Source: an uncultured Capnocytophaga sp. (lineage in GTDB: Bacteria > Bacteroidota > Bacteroidia > Flavobacteriales > Flavobacteriaceae). Taken from it: a stretch of 32,659 nucleotides of DNA. Under the pieces are notes generated by a model, which did no database searches, was not told where the DNA came from, and saw only the letters and a list, made by a program, of their open reading frames with translations. Position 1 is the stretch's first letter, and each line of letters starts with the position of its first letter. Below are positions 1-6,328 of this stretch, in pieces. A program made the translations under genes and the position numbers. The stretch spans positions 1 through 32,659 of the forward strand of contig NZ_CALHGG010000036.1 in NCBI RefSeq assembly GCF_938029845.1, given 5' to 3'.

Positions 1-165
1 TCTGTATATCAAGTATCAGGAGAATATGCGATGATCAAGGCCGCTGCACAGCGCGGTTGGTTAGACCACGATGCTATTATGCTTGAGCAAATCTATGCGA
101 TTAAGCGTGCAGGAGCTGATCTTATTGCTTCTTATTTTGCTAAAGATGTTGTCAAACTTTTATAA
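1..165 (+). CDS. hemB: Delta-aminolevulinic acid dehydratase, C-terminal end (partial)
   Basis: The reading frame is open from the first base and ends at a TAA at 163-165, giving the last 54 residues. The stretch [20 protein letters not shown] is the strongly conserved C-terminal part of HemB (porphobilinogen synthase), which condenses two 5-aminolevulinate molecules in tetrapyrrole synthesis in the cytoplasm. The protein ends in KDVVKLL, a normal end for the family. The rest of the gene lies left of the window. A strong terminator follows directly, so hemB ends its transcription unit here. Identification is by motif recognition and is secure despite the short length. Confidence 0.93.
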   Translation, partial: SVYQVSGEYAMIKAAAQRGWLDHDAIMLEQIYAIKRAGADLIASYFAKDVVKLL

Positions 166-199
166 ATTTCTTTTTCATTCTACTTAATTTTTTTAGATG

Positions 200-234
200 A
201 CCTTCTGTAACTTATAGTTACAGAAGGTTTTTTT
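200..234 (+). terminator. Rho-independent terminator of hemB
   Basis: A perfect 12-bp stem (200-211 with 217-228) with a 5-base loop is followed by a run of T through 234. It stands 34 bases after the hemB stop and before the ppx promoter. Confidence 0.9.
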
Positions 235-260
235 CTATTATTTAGTTGTTTTTGTAAGAT

Positions 261-268
261 TATCTTTG
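261..268 (+). promoter_or_regulatory. Bacteroidota -7 box upstream of ppx
   Basis: TATCTTTG matches the TAnnTTTG -7 consensus of the Bacteroidota primary sigma factor. The predicted start of transcription is near 274, leaving a leader of about 30 bases before the ATG at 303. No convincing TTG -33 element is seen at the preferred distance. Confidence 0.7.
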
Positions 269-302
269 TAGATTTGCACGATAAAACTAACTTGACACAA
301 GC

Positions 303-1190
303 ATGAATATACGTAAATTTGCAGGTATAGACATTGGTTCCAACGGGGTACGCCTGCTTATAGCCAATGTGTTAGAGGAAGAAGGCAAGATGCCTATCTT
401 CTCCAAAGGCAGCTTAGTGCGTGTGCCTATTCGCTTGGGAGCGGATGTGTTCGAACAAGGGAAGATAAGCCCAGAGAACGCTTCACGCCTGAAGGATGCA
501 ATGGAAGCCTATCGCTTACTGATGAAAGTGCAAGGGGTAGAAGCTTACCGTGCTTGTGCGACTTCGGCTATGCGTGAGGCTACTAATGGTGCAGAAATTG
601 TCCAAGATATTGCCCAGCATACTGGGGTGGTTATAGAGATTATAGATGGAGCGGAAGAAGCGGCTATTATAGCCAATACTGACTTACATACCCTCTTGGA
701 GAGTGATAAGAATTATCTCTATATAGACGTAGGGGGTGGTAGTACAGAATTTACTGTATATACACAAGGAACTGTTCGTGCCTCCAAGTCTTTCCCTATC
801 GGAGGAGTACGCTTGCTCAAGGGTAAGGCCGACCAGCAGCTATGGGACAAAGTGAAGGACTGGATTCGTCTTTATACCAAAGACCTAAAAGGTATGGAAG
901 CCGTAGGTTCAGGAGGTAATATTAATAAAATCTCCAAATCCACAGGTAAGCGAAAGGATGTTCCTCTTACATTACATTTCTTGGAGACCTATCTTGAACA
1001 GATTAGCCAAATGACCTATGAGGAGCGTATTCGTGATCTTGAACTCAATCCAGACCGTGCCGATATTCTTCCCTTAGCACTACCTATCTACATTAAGGCT
1101 ATGAAGTGGGCTAAAATCAATCACATTCTTGTTCCTAAAGTAGGATTAGCCGATGGGATTGTCAGACAACTCTATTTAAGTAAGAAATAA
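303..1190 (+). CDS. ppx: Ppx/GppA family exopolyphosphatase
   Basis: A 295-residue member of the Ppx/GppA phosphatase family in the ASKHA ATPase fold, which removes terminal phosphate from polyphosphate or (p)ppGpp. The phosphate-1 loop GIDIGSNGVRLLI lies at residues 8-20, the ACATSAMREATNG segment at 84-96, the catalytic-glutamate segment IDGAEEA near 114-120, and the phosphate-2 loop DVGGGSTEF at 142-150. It has only the core phosphatase domains and lacks the HD and C-terminal domains of the roughly 500-residue E. coli Ppx, as is usual in Bacteroidota. It has its own promoter and a bidirectional terminator. Whether the main substrate is polyphosphate or pppGpp cannot be read from sequence. 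Confidence 0.9.
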   Translation: MNIRKFAGIDIGSNGVRLLIANVLEEEGKMPIFSKGSLVRVPIRLGADVFEQGKISPENASRLKDAMEAYRLLMKVQGVEAYRACATSAMREATNGAEIVQDIAQHTGVVIEIIDGAEEAAIIANTDLHTLLESDKNYLYIDVGGGSTEFTVYTQGTVRASKSFPIGGVRLLKGKADQQLWDKVKDWIRLYTKDLKGMEAVGSGGNINKISKSTGKRKDVPLTLHFLETYLEQISQMTYEERIRDLELNPDRADILPLALPIYIKAMKWAKINHILVPKVGLADGIVRQLYLSKK

Positions 1191-1195
1191 AAGAT

Positions 1196-1226
1196 AAAAG
1201 GTAAAAAGTGTCTCTTTTTACCTTTT
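1196..1226. terminator. Bidirectional terminator between ppx and oxyR
   Basis: A 13-bp perfect stem (1196-1208 with 1214-1226) with a 5-base loop is flanked by A-rich and T-rich tracts, so it can end both the rightward ppx and the leftward oxyR transcripts, which converge here. Confidence 0.85.
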
Positions 1227-1231
1227 TTCTT

Positions 1232-2197
1232 TTACTTTTTAGTCTTTCTCTTAAGTACTGGGTCAATGATGTTGAGATCCTCAAAGGTGATAGCGCCACG
1301 GACAACGCCTGCAATGACGTCGTATAGAGCGTTTATGATATTAATTTTCAATTCATTGTTATGGTACAAGAGGCTAATTTCGCGAGCAGGAGATGGTTCT
1401 TCAAAATAGTGTAGGTTCTTCTGCTCGGACTCGGCTAAGTTGAGCGTATGCAGGTAGGGAAGTAGGGTCATACCCATACCTTCATTGGCCAAACGAATAA
1501 GTGTTTCGAAACTACCACTCTTGATTTCTACAGGAGGGAGCTTGCCTTTCTCATGATTGTTTATTTCCTGACAGATATTCAGTACGCTATCGCGGAAACA
1601 GTGCCCGTCCTGCAACATAAGCATGTCCTTGGTGCTAAGGTCTGAGGTGTGTATTTTCTGTTTTTCTTTGAGATGGTATCTGTCATTGGGGATATAGGCT
1701 ACGAAAGGCTCATCATATAGAGGGCGTTCTACAAGGTTCTTTTCTCCTAGGGGGGTCGCTACAATAGCCACATCTAGGCTTCCTTCGTTAAGTTCACGAA
1801 CACATTCGCGAGTGGTCATCTCCTCCACATGTAGTTCTACTTTAGGGTATTTCTTGGTGAAATTGTTCAAGAACATAGGTAGTAAGGTAGGAGCTACTGT
1901 AGGGATAATTCCTAAGCGGAAACGCCCACCTATGAAGCCCTTATGCTGAGCAATAAGGCTCTTAATACGCTCAGATTCATTGACAATACTTTCGGCTTGT
2001 TTTAGGATTTTTTCTCCTACTTCTGTTACACGGACAGGCTTTTTTGTGCGGTCAAAGATAAGCACATCCAACTCTTCCTCTAAGCGCTGTACTTGCATAC
2101 TTAGTGTAGGTTGGGTGACAAAGCATTTCTCAGCAGCCACACTGAAATTCTTGTATTGGGCAACGGCCAAAATGTATTGAAACTGAACAATAGTCAT
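1232..2197 (-). CDS. oxyR: LysR-type hydrogen peroxide sensor OxyR
   Basis: A 321-residue LysR-type regulator. The N-terminal winged helix-turn-helix (about residues 1-60, with FSVAAEKCFVTQPTLSMQVQ as the HTH) is followed by the type 2 periplasmic-binding-like effector domain. The segment GHCFRDSVLNIC places Cys200 and Cys209 at the positions of the peroxide-sensing pair of E. coli OxyR (Cys199/Cys208), and this decides OxyR over other LysR members. The family activates catalase, Dps and thiol-repair genes on oxidation. Here it follows the nos cluster on the same strand but is separated by a hairpin terminator and has its own -7 box, so it is probably not part of the nos operon. The target genes are not visible in this window. 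Confidence 0.9.
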   Translation of the reverse strand: MTIVQFQYILAVAQYKNFSVAAEKCFVTQPTLSMQVQRLEEELDVLIFDRTKKPVRVTEVGEKILKQAESIVNESERIKSLIAQHKGFIGGRFRLGIIPTVAPTLLPMFLNNFTKKYPKVELHVEEMTTRECVRELNEGSLDVAIVATPLGEKNLVERPLYDEPFVAYIPNDRYHLKEKQKIHTSDLSTKDMLMLQDGHCFRDSVLNICQEINNHEKGKLPPVEIKSGSFETLIRLANEGMGMTLLPYLHTLNLAESEQKNLHYFEEPSPAREISLLYHNNELKINIINALYDVIAGVVRGAITFEDLNIIDPVLKRKTKK

Positions 2198-2223
2198 AAG
2201 ATAAGTGATTTGGAATTAGGGGA

Positions 2224-2231
2224 CAAAAATA
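2224..2231 (-). promoter_or_regulatory. -7 box of oxyR
   Basis: On the minus strand the sequence reads TATTTTTG, matching TAnnTTTG. It lies 26 bases before the oxyR ATG and directly after the T-tract of the upstream terminator. No TTG is seen at the -33 position, where the hairpin arm lies. Confidence 0.55.
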
Positions 2232-2232
2232 C

Positions 2233-2293
2233 AAAAAAGTTTTGAGTTTTGAGTTTTTAATTTTGAGTTACTTACAACTCAAAACTCAAAACT
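2233..2293 (-). terminator. Long hairpin terminator of nosY made of TTTTGAG repeats
   Basis: The plus-strand arm AGTTTTGAGTTTTGAGTT (2238-2255) is a perfect inverted copy of 2276-2293, an 18-bp stem with a 20-base loop. Read on the minus strand it starts 2 bases after the nosY stop and ends in a T-tract, as expected for a terminator of the nos operon. The arms and part of the loop are built from repeats of TTTTGAG, a motif also found in other gene gaps of this window. Confidence 0.75.
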
Positions 2294-2295
2294 AA

Positions 2296-3078
2296 CTAAA
2301 AGTCTTTCCTCTTTATCTTTCTCAGTATCATAAAGATAATTGCACTTACCCATAGGCATAGGGAACCTAAAGAGGCGGTAATACCCGCAGTAGAGCCAAA
2401 AAAGGATTTGAAGAAGGCACTGGTATAACCCATAAGCGCGGAGATATCCAACTTCAAGAGAATCAAGATACGAGAGAGGTCTATCGGATTGGCCAAGATC
2501 ATTACAAGAGAGAAGGTATCTAATGGATATTGACGGAATACCATAAAGGAAATCAAGAAAATTCCATCAAAAATTACTGCCATAAAGAGCCAAATAAAAA
2601 TAGCCAAGCTAAAGCCCTTGATCTTGTTTTCATAATAAAGTCCAATGAGATAGGAGAAACCTACAAAGATGAAACTAAGAAATACCCCTGTGATAATCAG
2701 CATGATAAAGTTGAATATATCGGGGGAGAGGAATAGCCCATAGAGTAGGAAAGGAATTCCCAATCCTATGATAAGACTCAGAGAGAGCGATAGAGAAATT
2801 CCTAAGTACTGTCCTAAGAAGATATGTTTCCTTGGAATAGGTTGAGCTAGCAATAGCTCAATGAACTCTCGTGCATTATAGTAGTACATGATCCCAAAAA
2901 TAGTAGAAATCAAAGGGATAAGAATGATAATCACATTCATTAGGGTGATGACCGACTTGGAGATATCATGGTTGAGGAACAGTAGGATGCTACTTAGAAT
3001 TAGGTAAAAACCCAAGTAGAAATAAGTCCAGCTACTACGGATAAGGTCAAAGAAAGTATATCGGATAATCTTAATCAT
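2296..3078 (-). CDS. nosY: ABC-2 type permease of the Nos maturation system, NosY
   Basis: A 260-residue polytopic membrane protein with about six hydrophobic helices (for example 9-35, 38-65, 95-120, 122-150, 155-180 and 230-252), as in ABC-2 permeases. It is the membrane partner of the ATPase NosF and, with periplasmic NosD, is required for assembly of the CuZ sulfide-bridged copper centre of nitrous oxide reductase. The start overlaps the last 8 bases of nosF, indicating translational coupling. The protein ends the cluster. The name rests on its place in a D-F-Y order, since ABC-2 permeases are poorly distinguished by sequence alone. Confidence 0.88.
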   Translation of the reverse strand: MIKIIRYTFFDLIRSSWTYFYLGFYLILSSILLFLNHDISKSVITLMNVIIILIPLISTIFGIMYYYNAREFIELLLAQPIPRKHIFLGQYLGISLSLSLSLIIGLGIPFLLYGLFLSPDIFNFIMLIITGVFLSFIFVGFSYLIGLYYENKIKGFSLAIFIWLFMAVIFDGIFLISFMVFRQYPLDTFSLVMILANPIDLSRILILLKLDISALMGYTSAFFKSFFGSTAGITASLGSLCLWVSAIIFMILRKIKRKDF

Positions 3079-3781
3079 ATTTTTCGTTTTTTAACAGTTC
3101 AGCAATGGCTTCTTGGAAATTGTCTCTCTGGGTGGTTTCTAATAGCTGCCCAGGGGTACCTCTGAAGTAAATGTTTCCTTCTAAGATAAAGAGAATCTCG
3201 TCGGAGAGCTCCTCTATAAAGCTAAGAATGTGAGAGGTAATAAGTATAGTTTTCCCTTTCTCCTTCTCGCGCAAGATAAGCTTCTTAAGTGCTAAAATTG
3301 CGATTGGGTCAAGTCCAGAGGTAGGCTCGTCCAGAACAAGAATAGGCACATCTACCATGAAAGTAAGTACTAGATTCACTTTCTGTTTGGTACCTCCAGA
3401 GAGGTTACCCAAGGACTTGTTTAGGTGCCTTTGCAGACCGAAGAGTTCAATAAGCTCTTGGTCTTGGCAAGGGAGCTTCTTGATATTCTTAATCATAGCA
3501 ATCAGCTCCTTTACCTTTAGGTTATTAGGGAAGTTGGCTATCTGTGGCAGATAGGAGATTTGTTCCCTATAAGCCCATTGGTTTTTGATAGATTTTCCGT
3601 TAAAAAGGATGTCACCTTTGGTTGGTATTACCATGCCCAAAAAGCTCTTCATGGAAGTTGTTTTTCCAGAACCATTAGGGCCTAAGATAGCGATGATACC
3701 GCCGTCCTTGATCGTAAAGTTCACGCCTTTGAGGACTTCTAATTTGCCATATTTCTTATGGACATCTTTGAATTCAATCAT
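3071..3781 (-). CDS. nosF: ABC transporter ATPase of the Nos maturation system, NosF
   Basis: A 236-residue ABC ATPase. Walker A GPNGSGKT is at residues 34-41, the Q-loop glutamine at 80, the signature LSGGTKQ at 127-133, Walker B ILVLDEP at 147-153 and the H-loop histidine at 184, so all catalytic elements are present. The length is close to the usual NosF size, without the C-terminal extension of many drug exporters. It overlaps nosY by 8 bases and follows nosD by 32 bases. In the NosDFY complex it powers delivery or handling of a sulfur species or copper during CuZ assembly at the membrane. Confidence 0.93.
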   Translation of the reverse strand: MIEFKDVHKKYGKLEVLKGVNFTIKDGGIIAILGPNGSGKTTSMKSFLGMVIPTKGDILFNGKSIKNQWAYREQISYLPQIANFPNNLKVKELIAMIKNIKKLPCQDQELIELFGLQRHLNKSLGNLSGGTKQKVNLVLTFMVDVPILVLDEPTSGLDPIAILALKKLILREKEKGKTILITSHILSFIEELSDEILFILEGNIYFRGTPGQLLETTQRDNFQEAIAELLKNEKYD

Positions 3782-3813
3782 TTTGTTGAAATAGGTATTA
3801 GTTGGGGTAAATA

Positions 3814-5055
3814 TTATTGTTTTGTCTTTTTGACGGGTTCCATACGTGGTGTCTCATCAATAAGGTTTTCAGGGGTGAATACAGGGGCTACTTTCTCTGA
3901 GAAATTCATGATATCGATGAATAAACTACGTAGCAGCACGATGCTCTCAGGCGTACGATTACTGATATAGGAAAAGAGCTTCACGGGGCGGTAAGGGACA
4001 TCTCCTACTCCATCTTTGTTCAGGTCATAGCCTGTATAGTCACTCCAATAGTTACTGCGAAACTTGTTGTCATTCACATTGTTATCATAGGCCACATCGA
4101 AGGTGTTGTTGAAGAAGTTATTATCCCAGAAATCATTCTGGTAACAACCTCCACGGATACGGATACCCCAACCATTTTCGGTAAAGTTATTTTCGTTATA
4201 CTTCATACGGGTACAGTTTTCTCCATTGATACCTATGGTATTGCGATAGAAGGTATTATATACCAACTCAGAGTCGTAGAGTTCCTTCAGTAGTAATCCA
4301 TAAGAGGATGGTCCCCAGTTGTCTTGGAAGGTGTTTCCTACCATTTTTACCCGTTTGGAGAACATCACAGCGGCACCCGCGCCATTTTCAGAAAACCTGT
4401 TGCGATAGTATTCGTTGTCATCGGAGAACATGAAGTGCAGCCCATAGCGAAGGTTCTTATAGCAGTAGTTACCCTCAATATAGGACTTGGATGAGAATTG
4501 TATATAGATACCATCACGACAATTAGCCGCTTCATTACCAATGATTTTTATATTCTTGCAGCTCCATAGGTGTATGGCATTTCCTGAGTTATATTGTTGG
4601 GTAGCATTGGAGGAAATCTTATTGTTTTTTATAATACCATCACGTCCCTTTCTCAGAAGCACACCAAAGCATACCTGATCCATGATATTATCCTCTATAA
4701 GGAATTTTTTGGATTTGTCTAGGAGTATAGCGGCTTGTTCTTCTGTGGCTTTGAAAGGCACATTCGCCAAGCGGAAGCCCTTAATGGTAATGCTATCAGC
4801 TTGGATTTTGAGAATACTTCCCTTGAACTGACCATTGATTATAGGTCTGTCCTTTCCGATAAGGGTTAGAGGCTTGTCAAGGAGTATATTATTCTCTGGA
4901 TATGTCCCCTTTTGCACTATAATAGTATCTCCCTTTTTAGCCTTTGCAACAGCTTGAGCAATGCTATTTATAGGACACTTGGGGCATACTTCTATAGATT
5001 GTGCCTTTAGGAAAAGGGGGAAGCATATAAGCAGGGGTATTAGTTTTTTTAGCAT
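3814..5055 (-). CDS. nosD: Periplasmic right-handed beta-helix protein NosD
   Basis: A 413-residue protein with a signal peptide (about residues 1-18, MLKKLIPLLICFPLFLKAQ) and then many short parallel beta-helix coils rich in Asn (GIYIQFSSKSYIEGNYCYK, NTFYRNTIGINGENCTR and others, about residues 80-330). This CASH/NosD fold is typical of NosD, the periplasmic docking component of the NosDFY ABC system needed for CuZ biogenesis. A CPKC pair at residues 24-27 just after the signal cleavage point could bind metal, which is inference. It begins 15 bases after nosL and precedes nosF, the normal order. The C-terminal tail from about residue 350 is hydrophobic in part and could contact the membrane. 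Confidence 0.93.
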   Translation of the reverse strand: MLKKLIPLLICFPLFLKAQSIEVCPKCPINSIAQAVAKAKKGDTIIVQKGTYPENNILLDKPLTLIGKDRPIINGQFKGSILKIQADSITIKGFRLANVPFKATEEQAAILLDKSKKFLIEDNIMDQVCFGVLLRKGRDGIIKNNKISSNATQQYNSGNAIHLWSCKNIKIIGNEAANCRDGIYIQFSSKSYIEGNYCYKNLRYGLHFMFSDDNEYYRNRFSENGAGAAVMFSKRVKMVGNTFQDNWGPSSYGLLLKELYDSELVYNTFYRNTIGINGENCTRMKYNENNFTENGWGIRIRGGCYQNDFWDNNFFNNTFDVAYDNNVNDNKFRSNYWSDYTGYDLNKDGVGDVPYRPVKLFSYISNRTPESIVLLRSLFIDIMNFSEKVAPVFTPENLIDETPRMEPVKKTKQ

Positions 5056-5070
5056 AGGCTTGAATAAGGA

Positions 5071-5538
5071 TTAATGGTCGTGCATGTTACCTTGTTCCTC
5101 ATGTGCAGGATGCTGATGTGCTTGGAACTTAGCCTGGATTCCTTGCCAGTCGTAGAGGTCGCCCCCTTTTTCAGCTTGGATTTTTTGGGCATCTTCCTTT
5201 GAGGCAAAGGCGGCCAAGTGGGCACCCATAGGGCTTTGTATCTCTTTGGAGATGAGATAAGTGGCCTTAGTAGCATCAATCAAGGTGTTTTCATGTAAGT
5301 AGTCACATACAAGGTATAAGGCTACCTTGTCCTCTTGGGGGGCTTGGAGCATACACTCTATGGCATCGTACTTGAAGGCTTTGGACTTTTGGGTAACCAC
5401 CTCAGAGGCGAACTGAGGGCTTACGATGGTCATCTTGCAAAAAGAACACTCTTCCTTGCCATAATCAATAGGCTCGGCCTTGGGAGCGCAAGCAATCATA
5501 AGGAATGCAAGGCTCAAAAATAGGAATACTTTTTTCAT
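5071..5538 (-). CDS. nosL: Copper chaperone lipoprotein NosL
   Basis: A 155-residue protein with a type II signal peptide (lipobox MIAC, Cys17), so it is anchored to a membrane facing the periplasm. The NosL copper site CSFCKM is at residues 31-36 (Cys31, Cys34, Met36). NosL binds Cu(I) and supplies apo-NosZ. The C-terminal tail is rich in His (HQHPAHEEQGNMHDH), which may add metal-binding capacity and is stronger than I would expect for the family. It is the first gene after the hairpin following nosB and is closely linked to nosD. No TAnnTTTG box is seen upstream, so expression probably depends on read-through. Confidence 0.93.
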   Translation of the reverse strand: MKKVFLFLSLAFLMIACAPKAEPIDYGKEECSFCKMTIVSPQFASEVVTQKSKAFKYDAIECMLQAPQEDKVALYLVCDYLHENTLIDATKATYLISKEIQSPMGAHLAAFASKEDAQKIQAEKGGDLYDWQGIQAKFQAHQHPAHEEQGNMHDH

Positions 5539-5591
5539 GTCTGATAAATTAATTAAGGTTAATATGTTGTAAATAAATTGATTAAAAAGTA

Positions 5592-5641
5592 AAAAATCAT
5601 CTTAGCTTAAGAGGAGTAGTCCTGAAGCCAAGATGATTTTT
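5592..5641 (-). terminator. Hairpin after nosB
   Basis: A 17-bp stem with one G-U pair (5592-5608 with 5625-5641) and a 16-base loop is followed on the minus strand by a T-rich tract. It lies 12 bases past the nosB stop and upstream of nosL, so it can end or attenuate transcription between the nosZ and nosLDFY parts of the cluster. Confidence 0.75.
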
Positions 5642-5652
5642 CTTTAGAATGA

Positions 5653-6270
5653 TTATGCTGCACACTTATTGCATTTGTTACATTTTTTAGCAACAAAGAA
5701 AGCAACCAAGGCAAGCACAGCAGCCAAAATCATAGCATAAGTACCTCCTGCTGGATAAGATTCAGCATAGAAGTTCAGCAGCTCCTTACCTCCAAAGAAA
5801 GGAGGCTGGTAGGCCATGCCAGGGATTTTGATCTGAGCAGTGTCGCTTAGGTTGTGTCCATAGTCGTATTCCCACTGATAGAAGTCATACATACCCAATA
5901 CGCCAGCTACGCCCATAAGGCCAGCCCAAACAAGGTATAGGATACGCTTGCCTAAGAAAGCAATAATAAGGCCTAAGACAAGGAAACCTCCGATCACCCA
6001 AGGGAAATATTTGAATTCCCAAAAATCTTCGGCATGGATGTGTTTCATTCCTATATAGTGGTTGAGAAGGTTCACATTCTCAATAGTGTGTATGGAAAGT
6101 TCGTCCTCTGGAGCAGAGAAGCTGCTCTTTCCATTAATGTCGTTGATCCAGATATACATATTGATACCTTCTGGATATTGAGGCGCATCGAGCTTGATAT
6201 GCCAAATAGGGAAAAGGAATAGCAGCAGTAGCAAAAGGGATGCTACTACCATTAAGATTCGTGCTTTCAT
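5653..6270 (-). CDS. nosB: NosB-like four-helix membrane protein of the clade II nos cluster
   Basis: A 205-residue membrane protein with predicted helices at about 5-23, 88-107, 109-129 and 176-195. By the positive-inside rule both termini are cytoplasmic and two large loops (24-87 and 130-175) face the periplasm. The C-terminus is KKCNKCNKCAA, with Cys197, Cys200 and Cys203 spaced as in metal sites. Its position directly after nosZ matches the membrane protein of unknown function known as NosB in atypical clade II nos clusters, and the symbol is based on position and topology rather than on a recognised motif. A role in electron transfer or NosZ maturation is only inference. It is flanked by hairpins on both sides. 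Confidence 0.75.
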   Translation of the reverse strand: MKARILMVVASLLLLLLFLFPIWHIKLDAPQYPEGINMYIWINDINGKSSFSAPEDELSIHTIENVNLLNHYIGMKHIHAEDFWEFKYFPWVIGGFLVLGLIIAFLGKRILYLVWAGLMGVAGVLGMYDFYQWEYDYGHNLSDTAQIKIPGMAYQPPFFGGKELLNFYAESYPAGGTYAMILAAVLALVAFFVAKKCNKCNKCAA

Positions 6271-6288
6271 TTCAATTAAATTTTTGTA

Positions 6289-6318
6289 AAAAAGGCTGAT
6301 ACGAGTACCAGCCTTTTT
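6289..6318 (-). terminator. Hairpin terminator or attenuator after nosZ
   Basis: A 10-bp stem AAAAAGGCTG (6289-6298) paired with 6309-6318, with three further inner pairs, is followed on the minus strand by a run of T. It lies 10 bases past the nosZ stop, so much nosZ transcript should end here with some read-through to nosB. Confidence 0.8.
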
Positions 6319-6328
6319 CGGTTATAGA

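Noticed and set aside
2296..3781. Reading nosF-nosY as a generic drug or sodium ABC exporter
   Set aside because: Linkage to nosD, nosL and nosZ in the standard order makes the Nos maturation role much more likely.
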